A DNA stretch of 64,000 nt from Qipengyuania atrilutea (GCF_013370205.1 NZ_JABWGV010000002.1:496001-560000), one strand, 5' to 3'. Counted from the first letter of the stretch, positions 1 through 7,910 are shown. Notes: generated from the sequence alone by a model not told the origin. Numbers and translations are program-made.

Positions 1-758
1 ACCATCTGATCGAACTCGTTTCGGAGTTTTTGATAGTGAGCCTCCAAGTCGGCTCGGATTGATGGGCACCAGGCGCAAAGGAGGAGGTCCTTGGACAGTG
101 GAAGATAAACCTCAACTCCGAGAACACCGAGACCAAGCCCCCAGAAGAGATCATTTTCGTCGCTTTTAGCCTTCGTCTTGTTTAGAACGATGGGGTTATC
201 ACCGAGATAGAAAGACCTGTTGGGCGCGGCTGCTGCGAGAAGAAAGGTCTTCTGACTTAGTATTGCGGTGAAATCCTTAAGGCTCCTTCGCATGAAATCA
301 GCGTGTCGCACCTTCAATTCCTCGTCGGTGTTCTCCGGTAGTTCATCTGTTACATCGTGACCCATCTTCTCGAACTTGGTTCGGACCATGGCATCCAATT
401 GCTTGAACGTCTCCCGTTGCCCCTTTGTACGCGTGAGTTGAAACGCCATAAAGAATGCGAGGTTGATCCGCTCTTCCATTGTTCCTCGAAGCCTGCGGTT
501 CTCGACAACATCTCTATAGGTTGGGAGGACTTGCTCCTCGATCCGGCAAACGGCTGGTTCAAAGCTGGCTACGTGATCGTCATCAATCACAAACTCGTTG
601 AACCGGCGCTCACTCATTACGCCGTGTATGTTTGGCGAGAAGGTCTTGCCAGATAGCTTGTCGATAACGCTGACTTGTTCCTTGTCCGTGTCGGTCAAGA
701 AATTGCGGAGCATGAATTTGCTTACGTAGTGTTGGTTCTGCGCGCCTTGCTGTTTCAT
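1..758 (-). CDS. DUF4238 domain protein, C-terminus cut by window edge
   Basis: The frame is open from ATG at 758 to the left edge, 252 codons visible. Near the N-terminus it reads QHYVSKFMLRNF, the QHYV-x-x-F-x-LRNF signature of the DUF4238 family. Further on, LGDNPIVLN matches the conserved D-N-P-hydrophobic segment of the same family. The biochemical role of DUF4238 is not established to my knowledge; members are common on islands and plasmids. The gene is the outermost visible island gene and is transcribed away from the hypothetical ORF at 814. The end is missing only because the window stops, so this is not evidence of a broken gene. Confidence 0.8.
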   Translation of the reverse strand, partial: MKQQGAQNQHYVSKFMLRNFLTDTDKEQVSVIDKLSGKTFSPNIHGVMSERRFNEFVIDDDHVASFEPAVCRIEEQVLPTYRDVVENRRLRGTMEERINLAFFMAFQLTRTKGQRETFKQLDAMVRTKFEKMGHDVTDELPENTDEELKVRHADFMRRSLKDFTAILSQKTFLLAAAAPNRSFYLGDNPIVLNKTKAKSDENDLFWGLGLGVLGVEVYLPLSKDLLLCAWCPSIRADLEAHYQKLRNEFDQM

Positions 759-813
759 GGCTTTAGAATAGCGGAGGGCCAATTTCCTGCATAGCGCGGG
801 GGATAACTATCTC

Positions 814-1035
814 GTGACCAACGAAGAACGCATTGCCCGCTATGAGGAATTGAAGGCCCAAGGAGCCAGTTTGGCGCAGCTCAAGGAGGTCTGTCAGCTG
901 GATCGCAGCGTTGCGGCTAGGCAACCCAAGAAGAAGCGGGGCAAGTATATTCTGACCTTGACCATTGAGCAGGCCCAGAAGGCTATGAAGGCCGACTTGA
1001 AGGCAGGCATTCCCGTTAATGGCTGGCCTGTCTAA
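814..1035 (+). CDS. Small hypothetical protein, 73 aa
   Basis: This GTG-started frame encodes a basic, mostly helical 73-residue protein. Residues about 16 to 35 (ASLAQLKEVCQLDRSVAAR) could form a helix-turn-helix-like pair, which is only an impression. A G-rich stretch about 12 bases upstream might serve as ribosome binding site. It is divergent from the DUF4238 gene and converges with the gene ending at 1032, overlapping it by 4 bases. I do not recognise the family; a small regulator of the island is possible. Confidence 0.5.
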   Translation: MTNEERIARYEELKAQGASLAQLKEVCQLDRSVAARQPKKKRGKYILTLTIEQAQKAMKADLKAGIPVNGWPV

Positions 1036-1262
1036 ACCTGCGTTCCTGTAGGCCCAACCCGGCAATGTCCTCGCCTCCGGCATTTCAGGCAGCGCAGTCG
1101 GGTTTCCAGCTTTTCGATCTGATGTCCGATCCCGCGCTGGGCTAAGGCATCCCATGTCTGCCGCGCCGGTAGGATGGCCACTCTCCCGCAGGCACATTCC
1201 ACCCGTATATTGAGGCCCTGACCTACGTAGTCGCTGAGGCTATCGAGGCGTTTGCTTCCCAT
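1032..1262 (-). CDS. Small zinc-ribbon-like hypothetical protein, 76 aa
   Basis: Starting at ATG 1262 the protein begins MGSKRLDSLSDYV and contains two cysteine pairs, C-A-C-G near residue 24 and C-L-K-C near residue 60, which look like a zinc ribbon. Similar short proteins with this N-terminus are, from memory, common in sphingomonads. The frame can be extended upstream, but the longer form begins with arginine-rich sequence typical of a shadow frame, so the shorter start is preferred. It is last of three small minus-strand genes (1831 to 1032) that probably share a transcript. Confidence 0.6.
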   Translation of the reverse strand: MGSKRLDSLSDYVGQGLNIRVECACGRVAILPARQTWDALAQRGIGHQIEKLETRLRCLKCRRRGHCRVGPTGTQV

Positions 1263-1336
1263 CCCGCGTATGTGGAACAGGAAGAGAACAGATGGCAAGG
1301 GTGTTGCAGTGGATAGCCTTGTGGAAAGCGCGGTGA

Positions 1337-1573
1337 TTAGATCAAGGCCAGCTTCAATAGAACGGCTGTCGTACGGTTTGACAGGACGACAACGAGATGA
1401 TCGGCATTGGCGTAGGTGGCGACGTAATGGTTCGCTCGACCATTCGCTGCCAGCCATTGCGCGATCCGGTCAGGTAGCATCAGGAATTCGGTCGCCCGCT
1501 TTTCTGACATGTTCGGCGCGGCGAAACGTGCCTTGTAGAGCAACGGGCGATCCGTCGCGGTCGTAGGTTGCAT
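1337..1573 (-). CDS. Small hypothetical protein, 78 aa
   Basis: The ATG at 1573 is preceded by a strong ribosome binding site, AGGAGG, about 7 bases upstream, which supports translation. The protein contains a motif PDRIAQWLAANGRANHYV and a hydrophobic C-terminal strand, with no signal peptide or metal-binding cluster. It is the middle gene of the three-gene minus-strand run, 33 bases after the gene ending at 1607. I do not recognise the family and infer no function. Confidence 0.6.
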   Translation of the reverse strand: MQPTTATDRPLLYKARFAAPNMSEKRATEFLMLPDRIAQWLAANGRANHYVATYANADHLVVVLSNRTTAVLLKLALI

Positions 1574-1606
1574 GATACGGGCCTCCTCGTAGGCTGACCC
1601 GTCTAG

Positions 1607-1831
1607 TTATCCCGTGGCGTTGGCGCGCTCCCATGCGTCCAAGCGGTCGAGGAAGCTGCCGCAAAGCCCATCGCTGTAAGTGTCGAGCAGCTGGGCGCAC
1701 ATTTCAGCAAGTAGGGCCAACTCAGGATCGCGGGGTGGCAGAGGGATAGCTTGCTCGATTGCTTTGCCGATACCTCGCAGGCTTGCTTGATCGGCTGGGC
1801 GCTTGGGGAAGGGAATGACGTTTCCTGACAT
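1607..1831 (-). CDS. Small hypothetical protein, 74 aa
   Basis: Starting at ATG 1831 the protein begins MSGNVIPFPKRP, a Pro-rich N-terminus often seen in short alphaproteobacterial hypothetical proteins, followed by a helical domain ending SFLDRLDAWERANATG. An AGAGGA ribosome binding site lies just upstream. The frame continues to 2035, but that extension has no comparable start signal. It is first in the three-gene small-protein run and probably carries the promoter in the 250 bases before the divergent gene at 2083. Confidence 0.6.
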   Translation of the reverse strand: MSGNVIPFPKRPADQASLRGIGKAIEQAIPLPPRDPELALLAEMCAQLLDTYSDGLCGSFLDRLDAWERANATG

Positions 1832-2082
1832 CTTGGTCCTCTTTGTAGGCCGCGCATCGCTAACTGCGCTGGTCCTCTCGTGTAGCCGTTGAGTGGTCCT
1901 TACTAGTGGAGATTGCGCTGGTCTCTTTAGGAGTCCGAACCGTTGCTCATCTGCGATAGCAAACTGCTCGTTTCCAGAAATCTCACCAGTGTTCTCCTTA
2001 GGCGTTGTCCTGTCCTTCAGGCGACGCTTGAACATGGGAGTCGGAGCAATAGCGCAACGATTTAGATCGAAGGAAATACAAG

Positions 2083-2502
2083 ATGGCTAAGTTCAACCCC
2101 AACATGCTCGTCCCCGCCGAAAAACAGGGCAACACCAGCAATGCACGGTCGGCCAAGGAGGTGCTGGTCGCGAACATCGACAAGCAAAAGCACCTCTTCA
2201 ACAACCCTGAAGACGATGGAAAGCCCACCTTCAAGGTCGATGGCGACAACGTGCTGTTCACGCTCCGCGTGTCCAACACTGCACTGGTTCTTGGGCAGTA
2301 TGAGCAGGATGGCGTGAAGGCCGATGTTCGCGAAATGCAGGTGCCCAAGGCCCACTTTGTCGAGGCACTGGACTTTCTCAAGGACAAGGTGGTCGCCGGG
2401 GAGATGGATTCCCAGCTGGCCGCACTGGACGAGAAGAAGCAGGCTCGCGTGGCCAAGCTGCGGGCGACCAGGGCAGCTGGAAAGGACAAGGCAAAAGCCT
2501 AG
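2083..2502 (+). CDS. Hypothetical island protein, 139 aa
   Basis: The ATG is preceded by GAAGGAA. The protein has a central beta-rich segment (VDGDNVLFTLRVSNTAL), a helical segment VPKAHFVEALDFLKDKV, and a very basic Ala/Lys-rich C-terminal tail (residues about 118 to 139) that could contact nucleic acid. The order of a beta segment, VPxxxF, then LDxLxxxVxxGxxD recurs in the next gene (2621), suggesting the two are diverged paralogues. A strong terminator follows at 2528. Function unknown. Confidence 0.75.
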   Translation: MAKFNPNMLVPAEKQGNTSNARSAKEVLVANIDKQKHLFNNPEDDGKPTFKVDGDNVLFTLRVSNTALVLGQYEQDGVKADVREMQVPKAHFVEALDFLKDKVVAGEMDSQLAALDEKKQARVAKLRATRAAGKDKAKA

Positions 2503-2527
2503 TCCGCTTCCCTTACTCCACCCCACC

Positions 2528-2554
2528 GGGGCCGCCACTGTGCGGCCCCCTTTT
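2528..2554 (+). terminator. Rho-independent terminator
   Basis: A perfect 8-bp stem (GGGGCCGC with GCGGCCCC, 6-base loop) is followed directly by TTTT. It closes the gene ending at 2502. Confidence 0.85.
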
Positions 2555-2620
2555 CTATCTGCTGTTGACTTCCTGGTAACTAGCTGCGCCTAACGGGCTT
2601 CCAGTTTGATGGAGGACACT

Positions 2621-3115
2621 ATGGCAGACTTTACCGATCTCATTGATGACGATCTTGAAGATGGCTTCGACGCTCCGGTCTATAAGCCTGAGAAGCATCG
2701 CAAGCGCATGGTGAGCCTGATTAAGAAGGTGCGCGAGCAGCATGGCAAAGGCCAAACTCGTGGTAAGCTGATGTGGCGCGTGGGCAATAATGACGCCATT
2801 AGCTTCTCGCCCGTTCTATCTGGTAGCCCTGTGATGATCGCAGGCAAGACAACCAACTATGTCCCCGCAGAGCGGTTTGGTGACTTCCTCGACAAGCTGG
2901 AAAAGGCTGTCACGGAGGGCAAGCTAGACGATGAAATCCAGGATGCGGTCGAAGGCGATGCCACTCCGCAAAGCAACGCAAAGCGCGCTCGCGGCACGAC
3001 CGGGGCGAGCAAAGACCCCAACCATCCCAAGTTCACCGATCCCAACTGGTCCACCTATAGCAGTGGCGAGCGGATCAAGCGCGGTCTGGCTTACAAGGCT
3101 GAGCAGGAAGGCTGA
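2621..3115 (+). CDS. Hypothetical island protein, 164 aa
   Basis: The start at ATG 2621 is chosen because GGAGG sits at the right distance; the frame also allows ATG 2606. The N-terminus is strongly acidic (LIDDDLEDGFD), followed by a basic helical stretch, a beta segment GNNDAISFSPVLSGSPVMI, and the VPAERFGDFLDKLEKAVTEG segment that resembles the 2083 product. The C-terminus reads DPNWSTYSSGERIKRGLAY, a Trp/Gly/Arg pattern loosely like nucleic-acid-binding tails. I do not recognise a named family. Confidence 0.7.
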   Translation: MADFTDLIDDDLEDGFDAPVYKPEKHRKRMVSLIKKVREQHGKGQTRGKLMWRVGNNDAISFSPVLSGSPVMIAGKTTNYVPAERFGDFLDKLEKAVTEGKLDDEIQDAVEGDATPQSNAKRARGTTGASKDPNHPKFTDPNWSTYSSGERIKRGLAYKAEQEG

Positions 3116-3177
3116 CACAAGAAAGCCCTGGCAATCAGCTTTTCATCTCCCAGGCTTAGTCCAAGGAAACAGCTTCT

Positions 3178-3795
3178 ATGGTCGCAAAAGCAAAGTCGGC
3201 TTCGGCTGGCGCAGCGGCATCAAAACCAAAACGACCTGCGTTCAAGAACGAACCGTTTGACTATGACCCAGGCGAGAGCACGCCGACCTTTGATAGGTCT
3301 CTCGTGCGAAAGCCCTTGTTCCGGTATCTCGGCAAGTTCGAGGAGGGGGAAGTCGAGCCTGACGACTGGCCAGTAACGGTTCACATGGAAGCGCACCATC
3401 ACGTTCAGATGGCTATAACGCCGCAGTTCTATCCCGGCAGCTCTGGGTGGATTGAGAAAATCAAAGCGCGAATGGCTGAGATGGCAGACCACGATCTGCC
3501 TGCACAGAGCAATGGTGCGTTCCACACTCTCGATCCATCATATACAGACGAGATATATCGCATACTCATGGATGGGGTTGTCCGCGAGGATTGGGGTCAA
3601 TGGCTTGCCAATCATGATGCCCGCATAGGAGCAAGAACGTGGGATCTTTATGCCACTGGCGATAAGCGGTATTGGGGTCGCAGACCGTTTTTCTACAACA
3701 GCTATCTAGGGCCTCAATCTCGCGCGTTTGTAGAGTTGTCCATCTTCGACGATGCAACGATGACGCTTTTCAAACTCGCGTTCGGAGGAAAGTAG
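3178..3795 (+). CDS. Hypothetical island protein, 205 aa
   Basis: ATG 3178 follows AAGGAA at good spacing. The first 25 residues are Lys/Ala/Ser-rich and probably disordered. The body contains EAHHHVQMAITPQFYP and LYATGDKRYWGRRPFF and no membrane segment. It is third in the plus-strand series 2083, 2621, 3178, and its stop is followed by a bidirectional terminator. I do not recognise the family. Codon use looks coding throughout, so it is likely a real gene of unknown role in the element. Confidence 0.65.
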   Translation: MVAKAKSASAGAAASKPKRPAFKNEPFDYDPGESTPTFDRSLVRKPLFRYLGKFEEGEVEPDDWPVTVHMEAHHHVQMAITPQFYPGSSGWIEKIKARMAEMADHDLPAQSNGAFHTLDPSYTDEIYRILMDGVVREDWGQWLANHDARIGARTWDLYATGDKRYWGRRPFFYNSYLGPQSRAFVELSIFDDATMTLFKLAFGGK

Positions 3796-3819
3796 GGGCA
3801 GCGGGGGCCTAAGACTAAG

Positions 3820-3852
3820 AAAGCCCTGGGCCACTATGATACCCAGGGCTTT
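3820..3852. terminator. Bidirectional terminator
   Basis: An 11-bp perfect stem AAAGCCCTGGG / CCCAGGGCTTT with an 11-base loop lies between two convergent genes. A or T runs flank the stem in both directions. Confidence 0.8.
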
Positions 3853-3903
3853 CCCTCTCTGAAGCGTTCGGGGGCGAAGACTGAATTCCCCGGAACGTCC
3901 TAT

Positions 3904-4263
3904 TTATGCTTTGATAAAGCCCAGTTGTCGGCTCTCCGTGGCATACTCGGAAAGCGTCTTGCTCCCCTTCCAATGTATGTCACGCTCAACTCTAAGGCCT
4001 CCCGGGCCTCGGACTTCCCATATCTCGTCCAGGCTGATGTAGCCCATTTCAGGCGTTCCAAAGCCAAGATCGGCAAGGCCAAACGCTAGACCATCATCGT
4101 CAATCTCGGTTAGCAGCCAAGTGCCGCTCGTCCATGGAAGGAAGAGTTTGGCGACCGGCACAAAGTCCTGTTCCTCCTCGGTCCCTTTGACCTTATCCTG
4201 CTCCTTGCCGTTCGCGTGAAGCTGCTGGAGGGCTTCCACCCCTAGTAGTGCTACAAGGTCCAT
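3904..4263 (-). CDS. DUF2958 domain protein
   Basis: Residues about 33 to 110 carry the DUF2958 pattern: DFVPVAKLFLP, then TWLLTEIDDDG, AFGLADLGFGTPEMGY, and ERDIHW near the end. The family is small, cytosolic and of unknown biochemical role, and is found mostly on plasmids and integrative elements, which fits the island setting. The ATG overlaps the stop of the preceding gene as TAATG, so translation is probably coupled. Length (119 aa) is normal for the family. Confidence 0.8.
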   Translation of the reverse strand: MDLVALLGVEALQQLHANGKEQDKVKGTEEEQDFVPVAKLFLPWTSGTWLLTEIDDDGLAFGLADLGFGTPEMGYISLDEIWEVRGPGGLRVERDIHWKGSKTLSEYATESRQLGFIKA

Positions 4264-4595
4264 TATCCGTTCTCTCCAGGCACGACGCGGGGCGAACGAA
4301 GCTCAGGACTGGCACCTGACCAATCCACATTGTTGGCAATCCATTCGGGGATCCATTCCCAATCGTAGGGGCGATCCCAACACTCCTCTTTGACAGTCAC
4401 CCAATCGGCATCGGCTGCGTCTACCCAGCCGAGAACGGTCAAGCGCAGGTGACTGGTGCCTAGGTTCTCGCGGCATCGATCTACTTGGGCTCTCAAGCCC
4501 TTTTGCCCGGTATTCCCGCGCATCAATTCTAGCACCGCCTCCCATAGACAGGCTGCTGTCTCCAGACTGGCGGGTTGGTAGGTATCATTTTGCAT
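4263..4595 (-). CDS. Hypothetical protein upstream of and coupled to DUF2958 gene, 110 aa
   Basis: The ATG at 4595 (MQNDTYQPASLE) is preferred over the in-frame ATG at 4634 because the extra residues (cysteine- and arginine-rich) look non-coding. The protein is acidic and Trp-rich, with repeated W-x(1-3)-D/E motifs such as WVDAADADW and WDRPYDWEW. The stop TAA overlaps the DUF2958 start, so the two form an operon. I do not recognise the family. Confidence 0.65.
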   Translation of the reverse strand: MQNDTYQPASLETAACLWEAVLELMRGNTGQKGLRAQVDRCRENLGTSHLRLTVLGWVDAADADWVTVKEECWDRPYDWEWIPEWIANNVDWSGASPELRSPRVVPGENG

Positions 4596-4768
4596 GTGGC
4601 ATCTCCTGTTTTTGCCACAGGTCAGCCACGACATCGCCAGCCCAAGAAGTCACCTGATTTCTGGTGATTATTCTGGTCGCCTAGAATGCGACGAGTTGCC
4701 AAATCAGGAGTAGGAAACTGGTTCAGGTGATGTCTTGATGTTCTGGCATGGACAACAAGGAATAGGCC

Positions 4769-4945
4769 ATGCAGATCGACTTTGAAGCACTCGCAGAATT
4801 CGCCGAAACCACTTTCGACTTTGATGAGCGGTTCGAGGACGACGAGTTTGGTTGCCAGTTTGATGGCATGGCACTGTTCGTGACGAGGACACAGGATTGC
4901 TTCCGCATCGAAGCTAATCAGGAAGTTCTGGAACTGCCCCGCTGA
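4769..4945 (+). CDS. Small acidic hypothetical protein, 58 aa
   Basis: This short frame starts at ATG 4769 and encodes a highly acidic peptide (MQIDFEALAEFAETTFDFD, then ERFEDDEFGC). Such acidic minis on mobile elements are sometimes DNA mimics or anti-restriction factors, but that is speculation here. An AAGGAATAG stretch just upstream could act as ribosome binding site. It converges with the tiny gene at 4951, with five bases between the stops. Confidence 0.45.
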   Translation: MQIDFEALAEFAETTFDFDERFEDDEFGCQFDGMALFVTRTQDCFRIEANQEVLELPR

Positions 4946-4950
4946 GAGGC

Positions 4951-5094
4951 CTACCAGCTATGTCCGTTGCGGCAGTAGGACTGGAAACCAGCATTGTCGG
5001 TGTAAGCCCATTTTATCTGCGGCTCGCCACAATGAATGCAGGTTTGAACCTCACGATCGTCCGATTTGAACCAGCTTTTAATCCAAGCAATCAT
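4951..5094 (-). CDS. Tiny zinc-binding-like protein, 47 aa
   Basis: Too short for most gene finders. ATG 5094 has AGGAG about 8 bases upstream, inside the end of the preceding tiny frame. The peptide reads MIAWIKSWF, then C-x2-C in CIHCGEP and a later C-R-N-G-H, a C-x2-C...C-x2-H pattern typical of a single zinc finger. It follows the recombinase and the 31-residue frame at 5096 to 5191 on the same strand. A role in controlling excision or gene expression of the island is possible but untested. Confidence 0.55.
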   Translation of the reverse strand: MIAWIKSWFKSDDREVQTCIHCGEPQIKWAYTDNAGFQSYCRNGHSW

Positions 5095-5095
5095 C

Positions 5096-5191
5096 TCATT
5101 TCTCCTGACCGCCCGGATTTATTTCTGGTTTCTTTTTTGCGGCGCTGGTGAAATTGTAAACTACGGCAAGCACCGCCACAATACCGACCAT
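5096..5191 (-). CDS. Tiny single-pass membrane peptide, 31 aa
   Basis: The frame starts 16 bases after the recombinase stop and ends 2 bases before the start of the next tiny gene. It encodes a hydrophobic N-terminal segment (MVGIVAVLAVVYNF) followed by a basic tail with KKK and ending GGQEK, the layout of a small membrane peptide. No clear ribosome binding site is visible, so expression may depend on coupling to the recombinase. Small size limits certainty. Confidence 0.4.
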   Translation of the reverse strand: MVGIVAVLAVVYNFTSAAKKKPEINPGGQEK

Positions 5192-5206
5192 GCCGAAACA
5201 TACGCA

Positions 5207-6793
5207 TCAGGGCATATAGGCTCCTTCTAAGAGCGTGCCATCTTTGTCGAAGGTCCAGCTGCCATACTCGTCGGGCTGAACCTCGAAGGTCCCGTTTGGG
5301 TGAATAAGGATGCGGTCGATCAAGCGCCGCAACGCCATGTTCACCCGACCACGCGCTGCGATCCTGGTAGCGTCATCCTCGCTGGTCAGTTCATCTTCCA
5401 AAGCCCGAACCTCGTCAGCGTCCACGCTTTTGGAAGGCTGAGCGTCCTGTTGCGCTATCTCGCGCTCCAGCTGTTCGATCTGACCGCTGCGCTGCTCCAT
5501 CTGTTTCTCGATCGCGCGAAGGCGAGCGTTGATTGCATTGCTGGGACCGGCAGCAAGGGCATCGACCAGATTGGCCGTGGTTTGTTCATCGACTAGCTGG
5601 AGCCGCTGCAACTCGGCCGCTTCGCGCTTCAACGGGGCTAGGGGATCAGAGCGGCTTTTATCACCTGCGAGACGAGGCAGCATTTCTTGAAGGATCGTGT
5701 CCTCCACGAAATCGTAATTTAGGACTTCATTGTTGTCGCATTCAAAGCGGCGGCGCGCTCGATCACAACGAAGCCGCCGATAGGTCTTGCGCTTGTAATT
5801 GACGACCTCGCCGTTGGTCTTGGTGTATCGCTGGACGCTGTCCGTGGTGTGTTCAAAGTGAGCGCCTCCGCCACACTGCGAACAAACGACCATCTGTGCC
5901 AAGAGATTGCGGTTCTGATTGCGCGACCGCCTTTGATTGCCTTTCCGCATGGCCAGCGTTGCCTGAACCCGGTTCCACTTTTCCGCGCTGATTGCCTGAG
6001 GGAAGAAGTCCGAGGCTAGGGTTACACCTTCCCGCGTGACGTATTCACCTAGCACGGCCCGCTTGGTGAGCAGCCGATAGACGTAGCTGTAGAACCACCC
6101 ATTGTTTTGCCGCTTATGTGAGGCTGGCATCCAGGTCGGCTCTGCGCGATCGTTCAACTTCGTTGTAATGAGGTGGATGCCGCAGCCATCAATATAGAGG
6201 TCGAAAATCTCGTTCAGGACTGCCGTGCGATGCGGGTTCAGGACCAGCTCGTCGCCTTCTCGATCAATCCAATGAGGAAGGTGAGGAACGGCGACCTTCT
6301 TCCCATCGCTGATAGCGGCGAACCTCGCAGCCCAGCTGTCGGCGGTGCGTCGGCTCTTCTTCGCGCTTTCCTCGTGGCTCTGCTGCGCCAGCAGGATCAG
6401 CTTGAAGAGGTCCATCATGTCGCCATCGCGATCAGCAGAGTAGATATGCTGGTCGTGGTAGGTTGCAACGCTGACGCCGTTTTCATTCAAGGCCCAGATC
6501 AGCTGAGCCGCGGCCTTCGCGCCCTGGCGGCTCAATCGGTCGATATTCTCGACCACCAGGACTTTGCCATCGTGGAGGCCATTTCTCGCTTCAATCTCAA
6601 AAGTGTGGAGCGCCGATCCTTCAAGCCTGTTCGCGCCATGAAAGGCTGAACGACCTTCATCTGTGATGACGTTTTCGACCTGCCAGCCTTGTTCTTCCGC
6701 AAAGCTGGTTCCGAGGGTTTTCTGACGTTCTAGGCTGTAGCCTTTGCTTTGCTCCGAGGTGGAGAAGCGGGCATAAATTACACTGGTTTGCAC
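5207..6793 (-). CDS. Large serine recombinase (site-specific integrase)
   Basis: The 528-residue protein has the serine recombinase layout. The N-terminal resolvase-type catalytic domain (about 1 to 155) has YARFSTSEQS carrying the probable nucleophilic Ser, and ENIDRLSRQG. A recombinase domain follows (about 180 to 290), then a zinc ribbon region with CSQC and later LRCDR and FEC cysteines, and a glutamine/glutamate-rich coiled coil (about 380 to 460). Length fits large serine integrases, which join short attP and attB sites with a 2-bp core and need a directionality factor to excise. Its start lies about 60 bases from the comM break, so it probably performed this integration. Confidence 0.93.
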   Translation of the reverse strand: MQTSVIYARFSTSEQSKGYSLERQKTLGTSFAEEQGWQVENVITDEGRSAFHGANRLEGSALHTFEIEARNGLHDGKVLVVENIDRLSRQGAKAAAQLIWALNENGVSVATYHDQHIYSADRDGDMMDLFKLILLAQQSHEESAKKSRRTADSWAARFAAISDGKKVAVPHLPHWIDREGDELVLNPHRTAVLNEIFDLYIDGCGIHLITTKLNDRAEPTWMPASHKRQNNGWFYSYVYRLLTKRAVLGEYVTREGVTLASDFFPQAISAEKWNRVQATLAMRKGNQRRSRNQNRNLLAQMVVCSQCGGGAHFEHTTDSVQRYTKTNGEVVNYKRKTYRRLRCDRARRRFECDNNEVLNYDFVEDTILQEMLPRLAGDKSRSDPLAPLKREAAELQRLQLVDEQTTANLVDALAAGPSNAINARLRAIEKQMEQRSGQIEQLEREIAQQDAQPSKSVDADEVRALEDELTSEDDATRIAARGRVNMALRRLIDRILIHPNGTFEVQPDEYGSWTFDKDGTLLEGAYMP

Positions 6794-6827
6794 GGGCAGT
6801 TCTCCGGGCGCGGGGTGCGCTCCAGTT

Positions 6828-7910
6828 TTATCCTACGTGCATAGCATATTGGACACGCGCCGGATAGCTGACGTGGGCGTTGGCGCGGGCGACATCGACT
6901 TTTCCGGCTTCGAGCGGCTGGCGCAGGCTGTCGAGCGCCGGGCGCTGGAACTCGGGCAATTCGTCGAGAAACAAGACTCCCAGGTGCGCGAGGCTGACTT
7001 CGCCCGGTTTCACCTTCAGCCCGCCGCCGGTCAGGGCCGCCATGCTGGCGCTGTGGTGCGGCGCGCGAAAGGGGCGGGCACGGCTGATGCGGCCTTCTTC
7101 GAGCAGGCCGCTGACCGAATGGACCATCGAAATCTCGAGCGCTTCGGCGCTGGATAGCGGCGGCAGGATGCCGGGCAGGCACGAGGCGAGGAGGCTCTTG
7201 CCCGCTCCGGGCGGACCGATCATCAGCAAATTGTGGTTTCCAGCAGCGGCGATTTCGAGCGCGCGCTTGGCGCTTTCCTGTCCCTTCACTTGCTTGAGAT
7301 CGGGACCGTGCGAAGGTTCCTCGACCGCGCCGACCTGCGGTTCGGGAAGCCGGTTCGCGCCCTTCAGATGCGATAGCAGCGCGGGCAAGTCGGGTGCAGC
7401 GATGACCGGCACGCCCTGCGCCCACTTCGCTTCGGAGCCTTGCGCCGCGGGACAGATCAGCCCGACTTCGAGCCCGGCGGCGTGCATTCCGGCGAGGAGC
7501 ACGCCGGGCGAGGCGGCAATCCGTGCGTCGAGCGAGAGTTCGCCGACGACCAGCCAGTCGTTCATCTGCTCGGCATCGACCACGCCCATTGCCGCCAGCA
7601 GCGCGAGCGCGATTGGAAGGTCGTAGTGCGAACCTTCCTTGGGCAGGTCCGCCGGTGAGAGGTTGATGGTGATGCGCTTGGGCGGAAGGGCGAGGCCCAT
7701 GGCGGATAGCGCCGCCTGCACGCGCTCGCGGCTTTCGCCCACCGCCTTGTCGGGCAAACCGACGACGCTGAATTTCGGCAGGCCGGGCGCGACTTGGCAC
7801 TGCACCTCGACGGTGCGCGCTTCTAGGCCCAGGTAAGCGGCGGTTTTGACAGTTGCGACCAATGTTTCCCCCGCCGGGCGGGCCGGCTCCCATGACAGGC
7901 GCAAAGCCAT
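6828..7910 (-). pseudogene. comM: comM 5' fragment (YifB/Mg-chelatase-like AAA+ ATPase), split by island
   Basis: Start ATG 7910 ([10 protein letters not shown]). ComM is a hexameric helicase that promotes branch migration in natural transformation. The visible part has the N-terminal domain ([43 protein letters not shown]), Walker [15 protein letters not shown], and a Walker B region [11 protein letters not shown]. The product is 360 residues against about 500 in the family: the last third, including the NPC-x-CG segment and C-terminal domain, is missing. The final eight residues are island-encoded. It probably makes no functional ComM unless the island excises. Confidence 0.9.
6848..6857. 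other. Probable island/comM attachment junction
   Basis: On the minus strand comM homology can be followed to the residues SYPAR (Arg 352, codon 6857 to 6855); in the family this is followed by F-Q-L-V. Here V-Q-Y-A-M-H-V-G and a stop follow instead. The crossover must therefore lie at or within a few bases of 6855. The exact 2-bp core cannot be set without the other junction. Confidence 0.7.

Larger units (their letters stand above)
1..6855. mobile_element. Genomic island integrated into comM (right part; left end outside window)
   Basis: The stretch is less G+C-rich than the core (about 48% in the first 60 bases by hand count). It holds small hypothetical genes, a DUF4238 gene, a DUF2958 gene and a large serine recombinase whose start lies about 60 bases from a broken comM. 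Integrases next to the attachment site and insertion inside a conserved gene are typical of integrative elements; comM is a known insertion target for islands in other bacteria. I saw no capsid, terminase, relaxase or conjugation gene in the visible part, so prophage versus other island cannot be decided. Confidence 0.85.

Noticed and set aside
3119-3829. 13-base direct repeat AAGAAAGCCCTGG at 3119 and 3817
   Set aside because: The second copy is half of a clear terminator stem and the first is probably a weak version of the same type of structure; I see no sign of an insertion between them.
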